From NCBI GenBank assembly GCA_002352205.1, contig DEHZ01000016.1:62001-126000 (forward strand): 64,000 nucleotides of DNA, given 5' to 3'. Origin of the DNA: Flavobacterium sp. UBA2787. GTDB taxonomy: Bacteria; Bacteroidota; Bacteroidia; Flavobacteriales; Flavobacteriaceae. Each line of letters begins with the position of its first letter. Within the stretch, counting starts at the first letter, position 1. The notes under the pieces are model-generated. The model was given only the letters and a program-made list of their open reading frames with translations, did not search any database and was not told the DNA's origin. The position numbers and the translations under genes were made by a program. Below are positions 9,352-16,844 of this stretch, one piece after another.

Positions 9352-9756
9352 ATGCAATACCAATTCAATTTAAGCGAAATAGAATTCATCGCTCAAAAAA
9401 TAATAACCTCAAACCCCGAAAAAGTAATCCTTTTTAACGGGCAAATGGGTGCCGGAAAAACTACCTTCATCAAAGCACTTGCCAAAGCACTAGGTGTAAA
9501 AAATCCAACCTCCAGTCCTACTTTTTCGTTGGTTAACGAATATGAAGCTAATGAAGGATTGGTTTATCATTTCGATATGTATCGTCTAAAAAATGAAATG
9601 GAAGCCCTTGATTTCGGTATCGAAGATTATCTCTATTCCGGACATTGGTGTTTTATCGAATGGGCAGAAAAAATTCCGAACTTAATTCCTGACAAACATA
9701 ATGTCATTACTATAGAAATTTTGGAAAACGGTTATCGAAAATTAATTTTAAACTAA
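9352..9756 (+). CDS. tsaE: tRNA threonylcarbamoyladenosine biosynthesis ATPase TsaE
   Basis: ATPase that works with TsaB and TsaD to make the t6A37 modification of ANN-decoding tRNAs. The 134 residues show the Walker A loop GQMGAGKTTFIKAL, the TsaE motif NPTSSPTFSLVNEY and a late FIEWAEKIP motif. A GTG at 9340 would add four residues; the ATG at 9352 is preferred because it begins directly at MQYQFNLSE. A TAATTTTG box at 9300-9307 is a good -7 promoter match. Confidence 0.95.
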   Translation: MQYQFNLSEIEFIAQKIITSNPEKVILFNGQMGAGKTTFIKALAKALGVKNPTSSPTFSLVNEYEANEGLVYHFDMYRLKNEMEALDFGIEDYLYSGHWCFIEWAEKIPNLIPDKHNVITIEILENGYRKLILN

Positions 9757-10019
9757 TTTATAGTTCAACTCAACTTGAAACTTGAAACTTAAAACTTAAA
9801 AATAGAATACGGATTAAACAGATTTGCTTTGCAAAACGCGGATTTTCACAGATTTTGAGAGCTTCTATAATAGATAAAAAACGGATTCGTCGGTGAAACA
9901 TTTTCTTTTCAGCACGAATCAACTTGAAACCTGAAACCTTAAACTTTTCAGAAAAAAAATATCTCTTTTAAATTCCAAAATAATTCCTAACTTAGACACT
10001 AATTTTTACAATTTGATTT
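9757..10019. repeat. Gene-free stretch with short degenerate repeats
   Basis: No coding frame is supported. CTTGAAACTTGAAACTTAAAACTT (about 9773-9796) recurs in diverged form near 9922-9945. Between them lies GCAAAACGCGGATTTTCACAGATTTT, which resembles the 9208-9243 repeat. These look like decayed interspersed repeats. No clear hairpin terminator follows tsaE, and no perfect -7 box precedes the next gene. Confidence 0.5.
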
Positions 10020-11213
10020 ATGCCCATAACACCTTTCTCCAAACAGCAATTACTTCCGCAGGAAGAAAAATTGGAAATTGCCCGACATAAAAGCGAATTA
10101 TTTATCGGAATTCCCAAAGAAACTTCTTATCAAGAACGTAGAATTTGCTTGACACCGGATGCAGTAAATTCACTAGTGTCGCATGGTCATCGAGTAATGT
10201 TGGAAGCCGGAGCAGGAGAAAGTGCGAGTTATTCCGACAAAGAATATTCCGATGCAGGAGCAGAAATTACACAAGATCCAAAAAAAGTTTTTAGTTGTCC
10301 GATGATTTTGAAGGTAGAACCACCTACTTCTGCAGAAATCGAAATGATTAATCCCAATACAATTGTTATTTCTGCCATTCAATTAAAAACTCGTAAAAAA
10401 GAATATTTTGAAAAACTAGCTAAGAAAAGAATCACCGCTTTTGCGTTTGAATTCATCAAAGATGACGATGGTTCTTACCCTGCCGTAAAATCACTAAGTG
10501 AAATTGCCGGAATAGCCTCAATTCTCATTGCCTCAGAACTAATGATTAACAACCAATTCGGAAAAGGCTTGCTTTTCGGAAATATTACTGGCGTTGCTCC
10601 TACCGATGTGGTTATTATCGGTGCCGGAACCGTAGGCGAATTTGCCGCCAAAACCGCTCTTGGCATGGGAGCAAATGTAAAAGTTTTCGACAACTCTATT
10701 ACCAAACTGCGTCGTTTACAAAACAATTTAAAACATCCGATTTTTACCTCCACCATTCAACCGAAAGGACTTTTAAAAGCGTTACGTCGTTGCGATGTAG
10801 CCATTGGTGCCATGCGTGGACAAAACCGTACTCCTATTGTGGTCACCGAAACCATGGTGGAACACATGAAAAAAGGAGCTGTCATTGTCGATGTGAGCAT
10901 TGATACAGGAGGTTGTTTTGAAACGTCAGAAATCACAACACACGAAAAACCTACGTTCATTAAAAACAACGTAATCCATTATTGTGTACCGAATATTCCA
11001 TCTCGCTATTCTAAAACTGCATCGTTGTCGATTAGCAATATTTTAACTCCTTATCTAATTCAAATTGCGGAAGACGGCGGTGTAGAAAGTGCCATTCGTT
11101 GCAACCGAGGACTCAAAAACGGACTCTATTTTTATCACGGCATTTTGACCAACAAATCTATTGGCGATTGGTTTGATTTACCCAACAGCGATATTAATTT
11201 GATTGTGTTTTAG
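10020..11213 (+). CDS. ald: Alanine dehydrogenase
   Basis: NAD-dependent enzyme interconverting L-alanine and pyruvate plus ammonia. The 397 residues carry the N-terminal catalytic lobe (IGIPKETSYQERRICLTPDAV), a Rossmann fold with VIIGAGTVGEFAAKTALGMGANV and the GCFETSEITTHEKPTF segment of the family. The chain is about 25 residues longer at the N terminus than the classic enzyme (MPITPFSKQQLLPQEEKL), an extension I associate with Bacteroidota members. It could also be read as a PntA-like protein, but the length and C terminus favour Ald. Confidence 0.9.
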   Translation: MPITPFSKQQLLPQEEKLEIARHKSELFIGIPKETSYQERRICLTPDAVNSLVSHGHRVMLEAGAGESASYSDKEYSDAGAEITQDPKKVFSCPMILKVEPPTSAEIEMINPNTIVISAIQLKTRKKEYFEKLAKKRITAFAFEFIKDDDGSYPAVKSLSEIAGIASILIASELMINNQFGKGLLFGNITGVAPTDVVIIGAGTVGEFAAKTALGMGANVKVFDNSITKLRRLQNNLKHPIFTSTIQPKGLLKALRRCDVAIGAMRGQNRTPIVVTETMVEHMKKGAVIVDVSIDTGGCFETSEITTHEKPTFIKNNVIHYCVPNIPSRYSKTASLSISNILTPYLIQIAEDGGVESAIRCNRGLKNGLYFYHGILTNKSIGDWFDLPNSDINLIVF

Positions 11214-11251
11214 CGAATTTGTTCGTACTTTTGCCGCATTAAAACTTAGAA

Positions 11252-11635
11252 ATGAAATTCTATCAACGTCTTGCCTTTTTCCTGTTCGGTTTATTAATCG
11301 GAGTCATTTTTCTTATTTATTTTCTAGGGGCTAAAGCCGATGCAAGAGGCGTAACATTCTGTTATTTACCCAATTGTCGTGTGTTGAAAGACATTCGTAC
11401 AAAACCGTTTCATTACTCCGAAGAAGCCTCAGCAGTATTGGCGGAAACGTGGATTGATACGATTGATATCAAAAACACACTAACGCATGGCGATGTAGAT
11501 TTTGACTTAAGCAACGTAAAAGAAGGAGCCGCCAAATTATATGTCATCGAAGGCAAAACAGTCAACCAAGTTCCAATTACGTTAGAAGTGCTGAACTTTG
11601 AGAAAAAAGCCGTTTTAAAATCCATCAAAAAATAG
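11252..11635 (+). CDS. DUF4258-type membrane-anchored protein
   Basis: A 127-residue protein with one N-terminal membrane segment (FFLFGLLIGVIFLIYFLGA, residues 9-27) and a small soluble domain outside the membrane. That domain resembles DUF4258 (FCYLPNCRVLKDIRTKPFHYSEEA ... KEGAAKLYVIEGK). Function is not known. A TACTTTTG box at 11226-11233 gives it a promoter of its own just after ald. It is followed 5 bp later by the GNAT gene. Confidence 0.7.
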   Translation: MKFYQRLAFFLFGLLIGVIFLIYFLGAKADARGVTFCYLPNCRVLKDIRTKPFHYSEEASAVLAETWIDTIDIKNTLTHGDVDFDLSNVKEGAAKLYVIEGKTVNQVPITLEVLNFEKKAVLKSIKK

Positions 11636-11640
11636 CGAAC

Positions 11641-12078
11641 ATGAACTGCCTCATTCGTCCCGTTACCCAAACCGATTTTGAGGCCGTTTATCAATTCATC
11701 AACGAATTAGAAGACTGCGTTTTTCCAAAAGAATCGCAACGTGTCATCTTTCTCGAAAACCTCGCCAATTCCAAACACATTTTTCTGCTAGCCGAAATCA
11801 ATCAAATTGCGGTTGGTTTCCTCAGTTGTCATGTGCAAAACCTCATCCATCACGGTGGTTTGGTAGGCGAAATTCAGGAAATGTTTGTAGATGCCAATTA
11901 CAGAAGTCTTCACATTGGTAAACAATTGCTCGATGAATTAAAAACGATTGCCAAGCAAAAAAATATCCTTCAAATTGAAGTCACCTCCGGCTTTAAACGA
12001 GAAAAAGCCCACGCATTTTATGAACGTGAAGGATTTCCGCATACGCACAAGAAGTTTGTATGGAAATGTGACGATTAG
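11641..12078 (+). CDS. GNAT family N-acetyltransferase
   Basis: A 145-residue single-domain acetyltransferase that uses acetyl-CoA. The fold is seen in IRPVTQTDFEAVYQFI at the N terminus, the strand GGLVGEIQEMFVDANYRSLHIGKQLLDEL holding the pyrophosphate-binding loop (YRSLHIGK, a variant of the usual Q/RxxGxG/A) and the closing ARG-like HAFYEREGF. Substrate unknown. It forms a short operon with the DUF4258 gene 5 bp upstream. The interspersed repeat element begins 14 bp after its stop. Confidence 0.9.
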   Translation: MNCLIRPVTQTDFEAVYQFINELEDCVFPKESQRVIFLENLANSKHIFLLAEINQIAVGFLSCHVQNLIHHGGLVGEIQEMFVDANYRSLHIGKQLLDELKTIAKQKNILQIEVTSGFKREKAHAFYEREGFPHTHKKFVWKCDD

Positions 12079-12091
12079 TCAATTCTTTAGA

Positions 12092-12252
12092 AGCTAATCC
12101 CGCTTTTCACTACAAGCTTTTGCTCAAAAACCTTTTTTTCTAAGGTTCGGCAGGAGCTTCCGTTGGTCGCTCTGCCAAACCAAGAAAAAATAGGTTTTCT
12201 TCCCAAAAGGCTTTCCGCTGCAACCTGCCTGCCGGTAGGCAAGGTCGGGGCT
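12092..12252. repeat. Flavobacterial-type interspersed repeat element
   Basis: A non-coding 160-bp element bounded by AGCTAATCCCGC at the left and a partly complementary GGTCGGGGCT at the right. It contains the phrase TTTTGCTCAAAAACC and a near-perfect palindrome TGCCTGCCGGTAGGCA (12226-12241). From memory, very similar segments occur many times in Flavobacterium genomes downstream of genes. A reading frame crosses it on the minus strand but has no gene-like features. Confidence 0.6.
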
Positions 12253-12308
12253 AAAAGATTGTATTTCAAAACAAGAATTAATGAATAAAGTCGCTTTGAT
12301 AATTTGTA

Positions 12309-12399
12309 AGATTTATTTATTAAATTTGAAAAAATAAATCTGACGATATATCAGACATATACACCCAATTTGGGGTAGATAAGTCTGATTTTGTCAGAC
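12309..12399. promoter_or_regulatory. Stacked inverted repeats upstream of a cassette-like gene
   Basis: Three short inverted repeats stand in a row before the gene at 12425. The arms are AGATTTATTT (12309-12318) with AAATAAATCT (12332-12341); TCTGA (12339-12343) with TCAGA (12351-12355); and GTCTGA (12383-12388) with TCAGAC (12394-12399). The last two share the motif TCTGA/TCAGA and may be a repressor operator. Equally they may be the folded end of a preceding, lost cassette. Confidence 0.4.
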
Positions 12400-12424
12400 G
12401 TATAAATAAGTTAGCAGTAATAGT

Positions 12425-13078
12425 ATGACAGACCAACAAGCCATAGAACTTATTGAAAAGGAATTCAAGGAAAAGACACTTGGAGTGACAGAGCAGTATC
12501 TTGAAATTCACAGTCCAATTTATGCCGACAACAAATTGAAAGTTGACCGTATTGACCGTGATAGAAAAGACGAAATAATTATTGCATACTTACCTGTACT
12601 TGACGAAAGATTTTATTTTGCAGTTTATATTGACACAAAGACGAACGAAGTTACTGGTGTTGATACTGAAGCATATCATCGTGTTTATTTCATAGCGACT
12701 TCAGAAATATTATCTGCGGACACTTTAAAAGCAATGACACATTTGAAACCAACTGAATATTGGAGTAAAGGCGACCTCAGAAAAAGCGGAAAGTCAAATC
12801 ATACGTTTAGTTGTCTAAAATTTTTACCTAATCCAGAACCTGACGAATTTGAAGACAAATTAAAAAAACTGCTTAATTTATTGGAGCAAGATAAGATTGG
12901 CATAAAACAACTTGCTGAAAAAGCAAAAGGTTTTATATCGGTTGCAATGGACATTCATAACGGCAACGGAATGATTGGCGGACATACAATTGACATTAAC
13001 GACATAAGGAGAATGAACGAATTAGGACTTTCAATCAGTTTTGACCTTTATGTTGGTGGAAATAACTTTATATCATAA
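12425..13078 (+). CDS. Orphan protein with DUF4279-like C-terminal half
   Basis: A 217-residue cytoplasmic protein. Residues 1-90 form an alpha/beta unit (IELIEKEFKEKTLGV ... FYFAVYIDTKTNEVTGVDTEAYHRVYFI) reminiscent of small immunity or PepSY-like folds. Residues 100-217 resemble DUF4279, with EYWSKGDLRKSGK, CLKFLPNPEPDEFEDKLKKLL and ELGLSISFDLYVGG. DUF4279 proteins are often found as immunity or defence-associated genes; a role here is inference. The ATG lies 15 bp after GTTAGC and the gene is followed by an attC-like palindrome, so it looks like one cassette of an array. Confidence 0.6.
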   Translation: MTDQQAIELIEKEFKEKTLGVTEQYLEIHSPIYADNKLKVDRIDRDRKDEIIIAYLPVLDERFYFAVYIDTKTNEVTGVDTEAYHRVYFIATSEILSADTLKAMTHLKPTEYWSKGDLRKSGKSNHTFSCLKFLPNPEPDEFEDKLKKLLNLLEQDKIGIKQLAEKAKGFISVAMDIHNGNGMIGGHTIDINDIRRMNELGLSISFDLYVGGNNFIS

Positions 13079-13086
13079 AACTACTA

Positions 13087-13217
13087 CTGCTAACAGCGGT
13101 TTTGCAAAAGCGGGGGTTTTGTGCTTTTTTAGAAAGCTTTGTGCTATATTTATAATTTGGGAATATCAAGAAAGTAAGTGCTAGAAATCCCCGCCTTCGC
13201 AAAGCCGCGAAACGTTA
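13087..13217. repeat. attC-like imperfect palindrome, site A
   Basis: Arms of about 20 bp, 13096-13115 (GCGGTTTTGCAAAAGCGGGG) and 13189-13208, pair at 17 of 20 positions; the other three are G-T wobbles. The outside boxes are TGCTAAC at 13088-13094 and CGTTA at 13213-13217. Length (about 130 bp), nested arms and AAC/GTT end boxes match the general plan of integron attC sites. The next gene starts 12 bp beyond the final A. No integron integrase is in the window. Confidence 0.5.
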
Positions 13218-13229
13218 CCATCAACCTGA

Positions 13230-13853
13230 ATGAACGAACTTTTAGAACTAAATAGAAAATTTCTGATTAAAAGCTATTTATGGATAAGCGGAATTCTGAC
13301 AATCGGATTTTCCATCTTTCTTTACTTCTTTCATTCTGAAATTTCAGCTAATTTGATTTTTATAATCTATTCACTGACTTTAGTTGTTTTGCCATTAATT
13401 GTTATTGGAACTTGGACAATGGATTGGTTTAGAAAAAGGAAATATAAAAATCGTATTTTAACTCAAAAACCCTACTCTGAACTGGAAAAAATCGGATTTA
13501 ATAAAAAAACGATTAAACCAAATCACAATAGTTTAGTTGACTATGTCGCAGTTGGTGAAATTAATGGTTGCGAAATGGTTTTCGACATAGACATAAACAA
13601 ATCAAAAATTGCGGAATTTCAGATTTATGGATTTACTAACCATTTGAACAGTTCGGAATTTTCTAAAAAATTAGCAGAACTCAAATCGCACAATATTGAT
13701 TTTAGCTATTTGGGATTTACAAAGAAAATTAACACAAAGAAAGAGCGATTGAACACAATTCAAGAATTAGAAAAAATTCTGACTGAATTTACTAATATTG
13801 CGAAAAAAATAAAATACGAACCGATTCCAATATCGGAATGGAAAAAAATATAA
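13230..13853 (+). CDS. Orphan membrane protein with two TM segments
   Basis: A 207-residue protein not recognised as a known family. Two membrane helices (about residues 14-33 and 40-63) form a hairpin, followed by a basic stretch (DWFRKRKYKNR) and a cytoplasmic domain of about 140 residues with alternating strands and helices, ending in a long charged helix. It sits between two attC-like palindromes, 12 bp after the first. Small 2-TM proteins of this type are frequent in cassette arrays. No toxin or immunity function can be claimed. Confidence 0.6.
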   Translation: MNELLELNRKFLIKSYLWISGILTIGFSIFLYFFHSEISANLIFIIYSLTLVVLPLIVIGTWTMDWFRKRKYKNRILTQKPYSELEKIGFNKKTIKPNHNSLVDYVAVGEINGCEMVFDIDINKSKIAEFQIYGFTNHLNSSEFSKKLAELKSHNIDFSYLGFTKKINTKKERLNTIQELEKILTEFTNIAKKIKYEPIPISEWKKI

Positions 13854-13868
13854 AACGGAATAAAAGCT

Positions 13869-14002
13869 TGTTGGCAACACCGTGTATAAACCATTGCTTG
13901 GTCTGTGTTTCTTTGGAAAATCCTCGCGGATTTTCCAAAGAAGTTTTGTACTTTTAATGGTTTGTGACGAGACACGCAACGGCTCATACATGAGAAACGT
14001 TA
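13869..14002. repeat. attC-like imperfect palindrome, site B
   Basis: Nested arms surround a perfect hairpin. CGTGT (13881-13885) pairs with ACACG (13972-13976), AAACCATT (13888-13895) with AATGGTTT (13956-13963), and 15-bp inner arms (13909-13923 and 13928-13942) flank a TCGC loop. The outer boxes are TTGGCAAC at 13871-13878 and GAAACGTTA at 13994-14002. The last nine bases are identical to the end of site A (13209-13217), which ties the two elements together despite different stems. Confidence 0.55.
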
Positions 14003-14081
14003 ACTATAAAACTTACCATTGTTAAATTCCCATCAATGCGTATCTTTGTTGTAATTATTTTACATTAAATCACCTTATTTT

Positions 14082-15323
14082 ATGCAACATATCATCGACC
14101 GGTTCATCAGCTATGTCATCATTGATACTGAATCTGATCCGAACTCAGAAACGACACCAAGTTCAAAAAAACAATTGGTTTTAGCCAATAAATTAGTCGA
14201 AGAACTCAAAGAAATTGGTCTCTCTGATGTCACCATCGATCAAAATGGCTATATTATGGCTACTTTACCAAGCAATGTAGAACATGAAGTTCCGGTGATT
14301 GGTTTTATTTCGCATTATGACACGACGCCAGATTTCACAGGTGCAAACGTGAAACCGCAAATCATACAAAATTATGATGGAAAAGATATAGTGTTGAATG
14401 CTGAGCAAAATATCGTATTATCTCCCTCCTATTTTAAAGATTTATTACAATACAAAGGCCAAACCATTATCACTACAGACGGTACAACGCTTTTAGGTGC
14501 TGATGACAAAGCCGGAATTACGGAAATTGTTACCGCAATGGAATTTCTAATCAAGAATCCGGAAATTAAACACGGAAAAATTCGGGTTGGTTTTACACCG
14601 GATGAAGAAATTGGTCGTGGTGCTCATCATTTTGATGTTGAAAAATTTGGAGCAGATTGGGCTTATACGATGGATGGTAGTCAGATTGGTGAATTGGAGT
14701 ATGAAAATTTCAATGCTGCCGGAGCAAAAATTACATTCAAAGGAAAAAGCGTTCACCCGGGTTATGCGAAAGGAAAAATGATTAATTCGATGTTGTTGGC
14801 TTCCAAATTCATATCTAAACTACCAAAAAAAGAAGTGCCTGAGGAAACGAAAGATTATGAAGGATTTTTTCACGTAACCGGAATTACCGGAAGCATTGAA
14901 GAAAGCACGGTTTCGTTAATTATTCGTGACCATGACAAAAAATTATTCAAAAAGAGAAAAGAGTTTTTGCATGATTTGACGGCTAAATTCAATAAAAAAT
15001 TTAAAAAACAATTTGGTGAAGATATAGCCATTATTGAAATCAAAGACCAATATTATAATATGAAAGAAAAGGTAGAACCGGTTTTTCATATTGTAAAAAT
15101 TGCCGAAAAAGCAATGAAAAAATTAGATATCAAACCGCTTATTAAACCTATTCGTGGCGGAACAGACGGTTGCCAGCTTTCCTACAAAGGTTTGCCATGT
15201 CCGAATATTTTTGCGGGCGGACACAATTTTCACGGAAAATATGAATATGTTCCGGTGGAAAGTATGCAAAAAGCGGTGGAAGTGATTGTGAAAATCGCTG
15301 AGTTAACTGCGGAGAAGAAATAA
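14082..15323 (+). CDS. pepT: Peptidase T (tripeptide aminopeptidase)
   Basis: M20 family zinc aminopeptidase that removes N-terminal residues from tripeptides in the cytoplasm. The 413 residues show the first metal site HYDTTPDF, the bridging aspartate in [12 protein letters not shown], the catalytic glutamate in TPDEEIGRG, the dimerisation-domain HPGYAKGKM and a late [36 protein letters not shown] box at 14041-14048 is a perfect -7 match. The gene begins right after the cassette-like array and is core genome. Confidence 0.97.
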   Translation: MQHIIDRFISYVIIDTESDPNSETTPSSKKQLVLANKLVEELKEIGLSDVTIDQNGYIMATLPSNVEHEVPVIGFISHYDTTPDFTGANVKPQIIQNYDGKDIVLNAEQNIVLSPSYFKDLLQYKGQTIITTDGTTLLGADDKAGITEIVTAMEFLIKNPEIKHGKIRVGFTPDEEIGRGAHHFDVEKFGADWAYTMDGSQIGELEYENFNAAGAKITFKGKSVHPGYAKGKMINSMLLASKFISKLPKKEVPEETKDYEGFFHVTGITGSIEESTVSLIIRDHDKKLFKKRKEFLHDLTAKFNKKFKKQFGEDIAIIEIKDQYYNMKEKVEPVFHIVKIAEKAMKKLDIKPLIKPIRGGTDGCQLSYKGLPCPNIFAGGHNFHGKYEYVPVESMQKAVEVIVKIAELTAEKK

Positions 15324-15340
15324 ATTTTATGTTTTAAGTT

Positions 15341-15388
15341 GCCGCTGATTTGCTGATTTTATTTATTTTTAATCTGTAAATCAGCGGC
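15341..15388 (+). terminator. Hairpin between pepT and YdeI-like gene
   Basis: Arms GCCGCTGATTT (15341-15351) and AAATCAGCGGC (15378-15388) are perfect complements with a 26-nt A/T-rich loop and a T-rich tail. It could terminate pepT transcripts, but the long loop and nearby start at 15406 also allow a regulatory leader. Confidence 0.5.
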
Positions 15389-15405
15389 TATTTTATTTTA
15401 TAATT

Positions 15406-15984
15406 ATGGAAGACAAAAAAACTTGGAACAGAAATCAGAAATGGCTTGAAGAAATTGAACTTTTAAAATCGATTATAGTCAAAACCGATTTAGTTGAAAC
15501 CACCAAATGGGGCGGAATTGTTTATACTTGGAATAACCGCAACATCATTGGAATTGGAGGGTTTAAAGACTATTTCACGATTTGGTTTTTTAATGGAGTC
15601 TTTCTTTCAGATGAAAAAAATGTGTTGGTAAATGCCGGAGAAGGAGTTACCAAAGGATTACGACAATGGCGATTTACTTCAAAAGAAGAAGTGAACGAAA
15701 AATTAGTTCTTCACTACGTGAAACAAGCCATAGAAAATGAAAAAAATGGATTATCAATTAAACCGGAGAAGAAAGAAGTAAAACCATCTGATTTTTTTCT
15801 TTCAAAGTTGAATGAAGATAAGAATTTAGTAGAAAAATTCAATGCTTTTTCACCCTTTAAACAAAAAGAATTTATAGAATACATTGATTCTGCCAAACAG
15901 GAAAAAACAAAACTTGACCGTTTTGAAAAAATAAAACCGATGCTTTTGGCAAACATCGGTTTAAATGATAAGTATCGAAAATAA
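15406..15984 (+). CDS. YdeI/DUF1801-family protein
   Basis: A 192-residue cytoplasmic protein. The first 110 residues match DUF1801 (KTDLVETTKWGGIVYTWNNRNIIGIGGFKDYFTIWFF), and the tail (FSPFKQKEFIEYIDSAKQEKTKLDRFEKI) matches the YdeI/OmpD-associated C-terminal helices. Function is not known. It converges with yajC: the stop codons meet at 15984/15985 with no spacer. Confidence 0.8.
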   Translation: MEDKKTWNRNQKWLEEIELLKSIIVKTDLVETTKWGGIVYTWNNRNIIGIGGFKDYFTIWFFNGVFLSDEKNVLVNAGEGVTKGLRQWRFTSKEEVNEKLVLHYVKQAIENEKNGLSIKPEKKEVKPSDFFLSKLNEDKNLVEKFNAFSPFKQKEFIEYIDSAKQEKTKLDRFEKIKPMLLANIGLNDKYRK

Positions 15985-16260
15985 TTATTTCTTTTCTACT
16001 AATTTGGCACTCATTTCCATAGAAATAGCTGAGCGTTCCATTTTTAATTTTCCGGACATTGTTTCAATCACAACTGTACCTTCAGATACTTCAGCAATTT
16101 TTCCATGAAGTCCACTTTTGGTGATAATTCTATCGCCTACTTTTAAATTACTTTCAAATTCTTTTTCTTGTTTTGCACGTTTTTGTTGCGGTCTGATCAT
16201 AAAAAAATAAATGACCACAAACATTAATAAAAACGGTAATAACGACTGAATATTTTCCAT
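15985..16260 (-). CDS. yajC: Preprotein translocase subunit YajC
   Basis: Small accessory subunit of the Sec translocon with SecDF. The 91 residues contain one membrane helix (SLLPFLLMFVVIYFFMIR, residues 5-22), the family signature FFMIRPQQKRAKQ and a cytoplasmic beta domain (KVGDRIITKSGLHGKIAEV). It ends a minus-strand nusB / DUF1573 / yajC group. Confidence 0.95.
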   Translation of the reverse strand: MENIQSLLPFLLMFVVIYFFMIRPQQKRAKQEKEFESNLKVGDRIITKSGLHGKIAEVSEGTVVIETMSGKLKMERSAISMEMSAKLVEKK

Positions 16261-16261
16261 A

Positions 16262-16825
16262 TTATTGATTAGTTACTGCAGGGGTTTCTGCTTTTGGTTT
16301 TGGTGTTACGTTTGCTTTGATGGTTAAAACATCTTTTCCGGACGCTGTATTGGCTGTGATATTGACGGATTTTTGTTGCATTCCGGGTTTTCCGTTACTG
16401 TCGAAAGAAACTTTCATTTTTCCTGTTTTACCTGGTTTAATTGGTTCTTTCGGAAATTCAGGAACAGTACAACCACATGATCCTGAAGCATTGGCAATAA
16501 TTAAGTCGGCTTCTCCTGTGTTAGTAAAAGTAAAAGTTGTTTCCACTTTAGCACCTTCACTAATTACACCAAAATCATGTTCTTTTTTGTTGAACGTCAT
16601 GGCCGGATATTTTCCATCTGCCGGCGGTGGAGTTACTGAATTTGCTTCCGGATTTGTATTTTGTTTAACCGGATTTTCTTGTGTTGGTGTTGCTTGTGGA
16701 TTTCCAACATATTCATTGATTGGAATATCTTTACTGTTTGGATCGATTTTAGAAAGTGCATCTTCTTTTTTACAAGAAAGTAATGATGCAAAAACAAACA
16801 TAGCAAAAATTGATTTTCTTAACAT
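16262..16825 (-). CDS. DUF1573 lipoprotein
   Basis: A 187-residue exported lipoprotein: signal peptide FAMFVFASLLSCKK with lipobox cysteine at residue 18, a Pro/Asn-rich linker (residues 25-72) and an Ig-like DUF1573 domain (FNKKEHDFGVISEGAKVETTFTFTNTGEADLII ... CGCT). DUF1573 domains resemble ASH/PapD-type beta sandwiches; the role is not established. It lies 1 bp upstream of yajC and 19 bp downstream of nusB, a conserved-looking Bacteroidota order. Confidence 0.9.
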   Translation of the reverse strand: MLRKSIFAMFVFASLLSCKKEDALSKIDPNSKDIPINEYVGNPQATPTQENPVKQNTNPEANSVTPPPADGKYPAMTFNKKEHDFGVISEGAKVETTFTFTNTGEADLIIANASGSCGCTVPEFPKEPIKPGKTGKMKVSFDSNGKPGMQQKSVNITANTASGKDVLTIKANVTPKPKAETPAVTNQ

Positions 16826-16844
16826 AGTTAGTTGAATTTAAAAA

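Noticed and set aside
12087-12269. Minus-strand 60-codon frame with a PTGRQVAA-like phrase
   Set aside because: It lies wholly within the interspersed repeat and its palindrome; such frames arise whenever the repeat is translated and have no ribosome site or domain.
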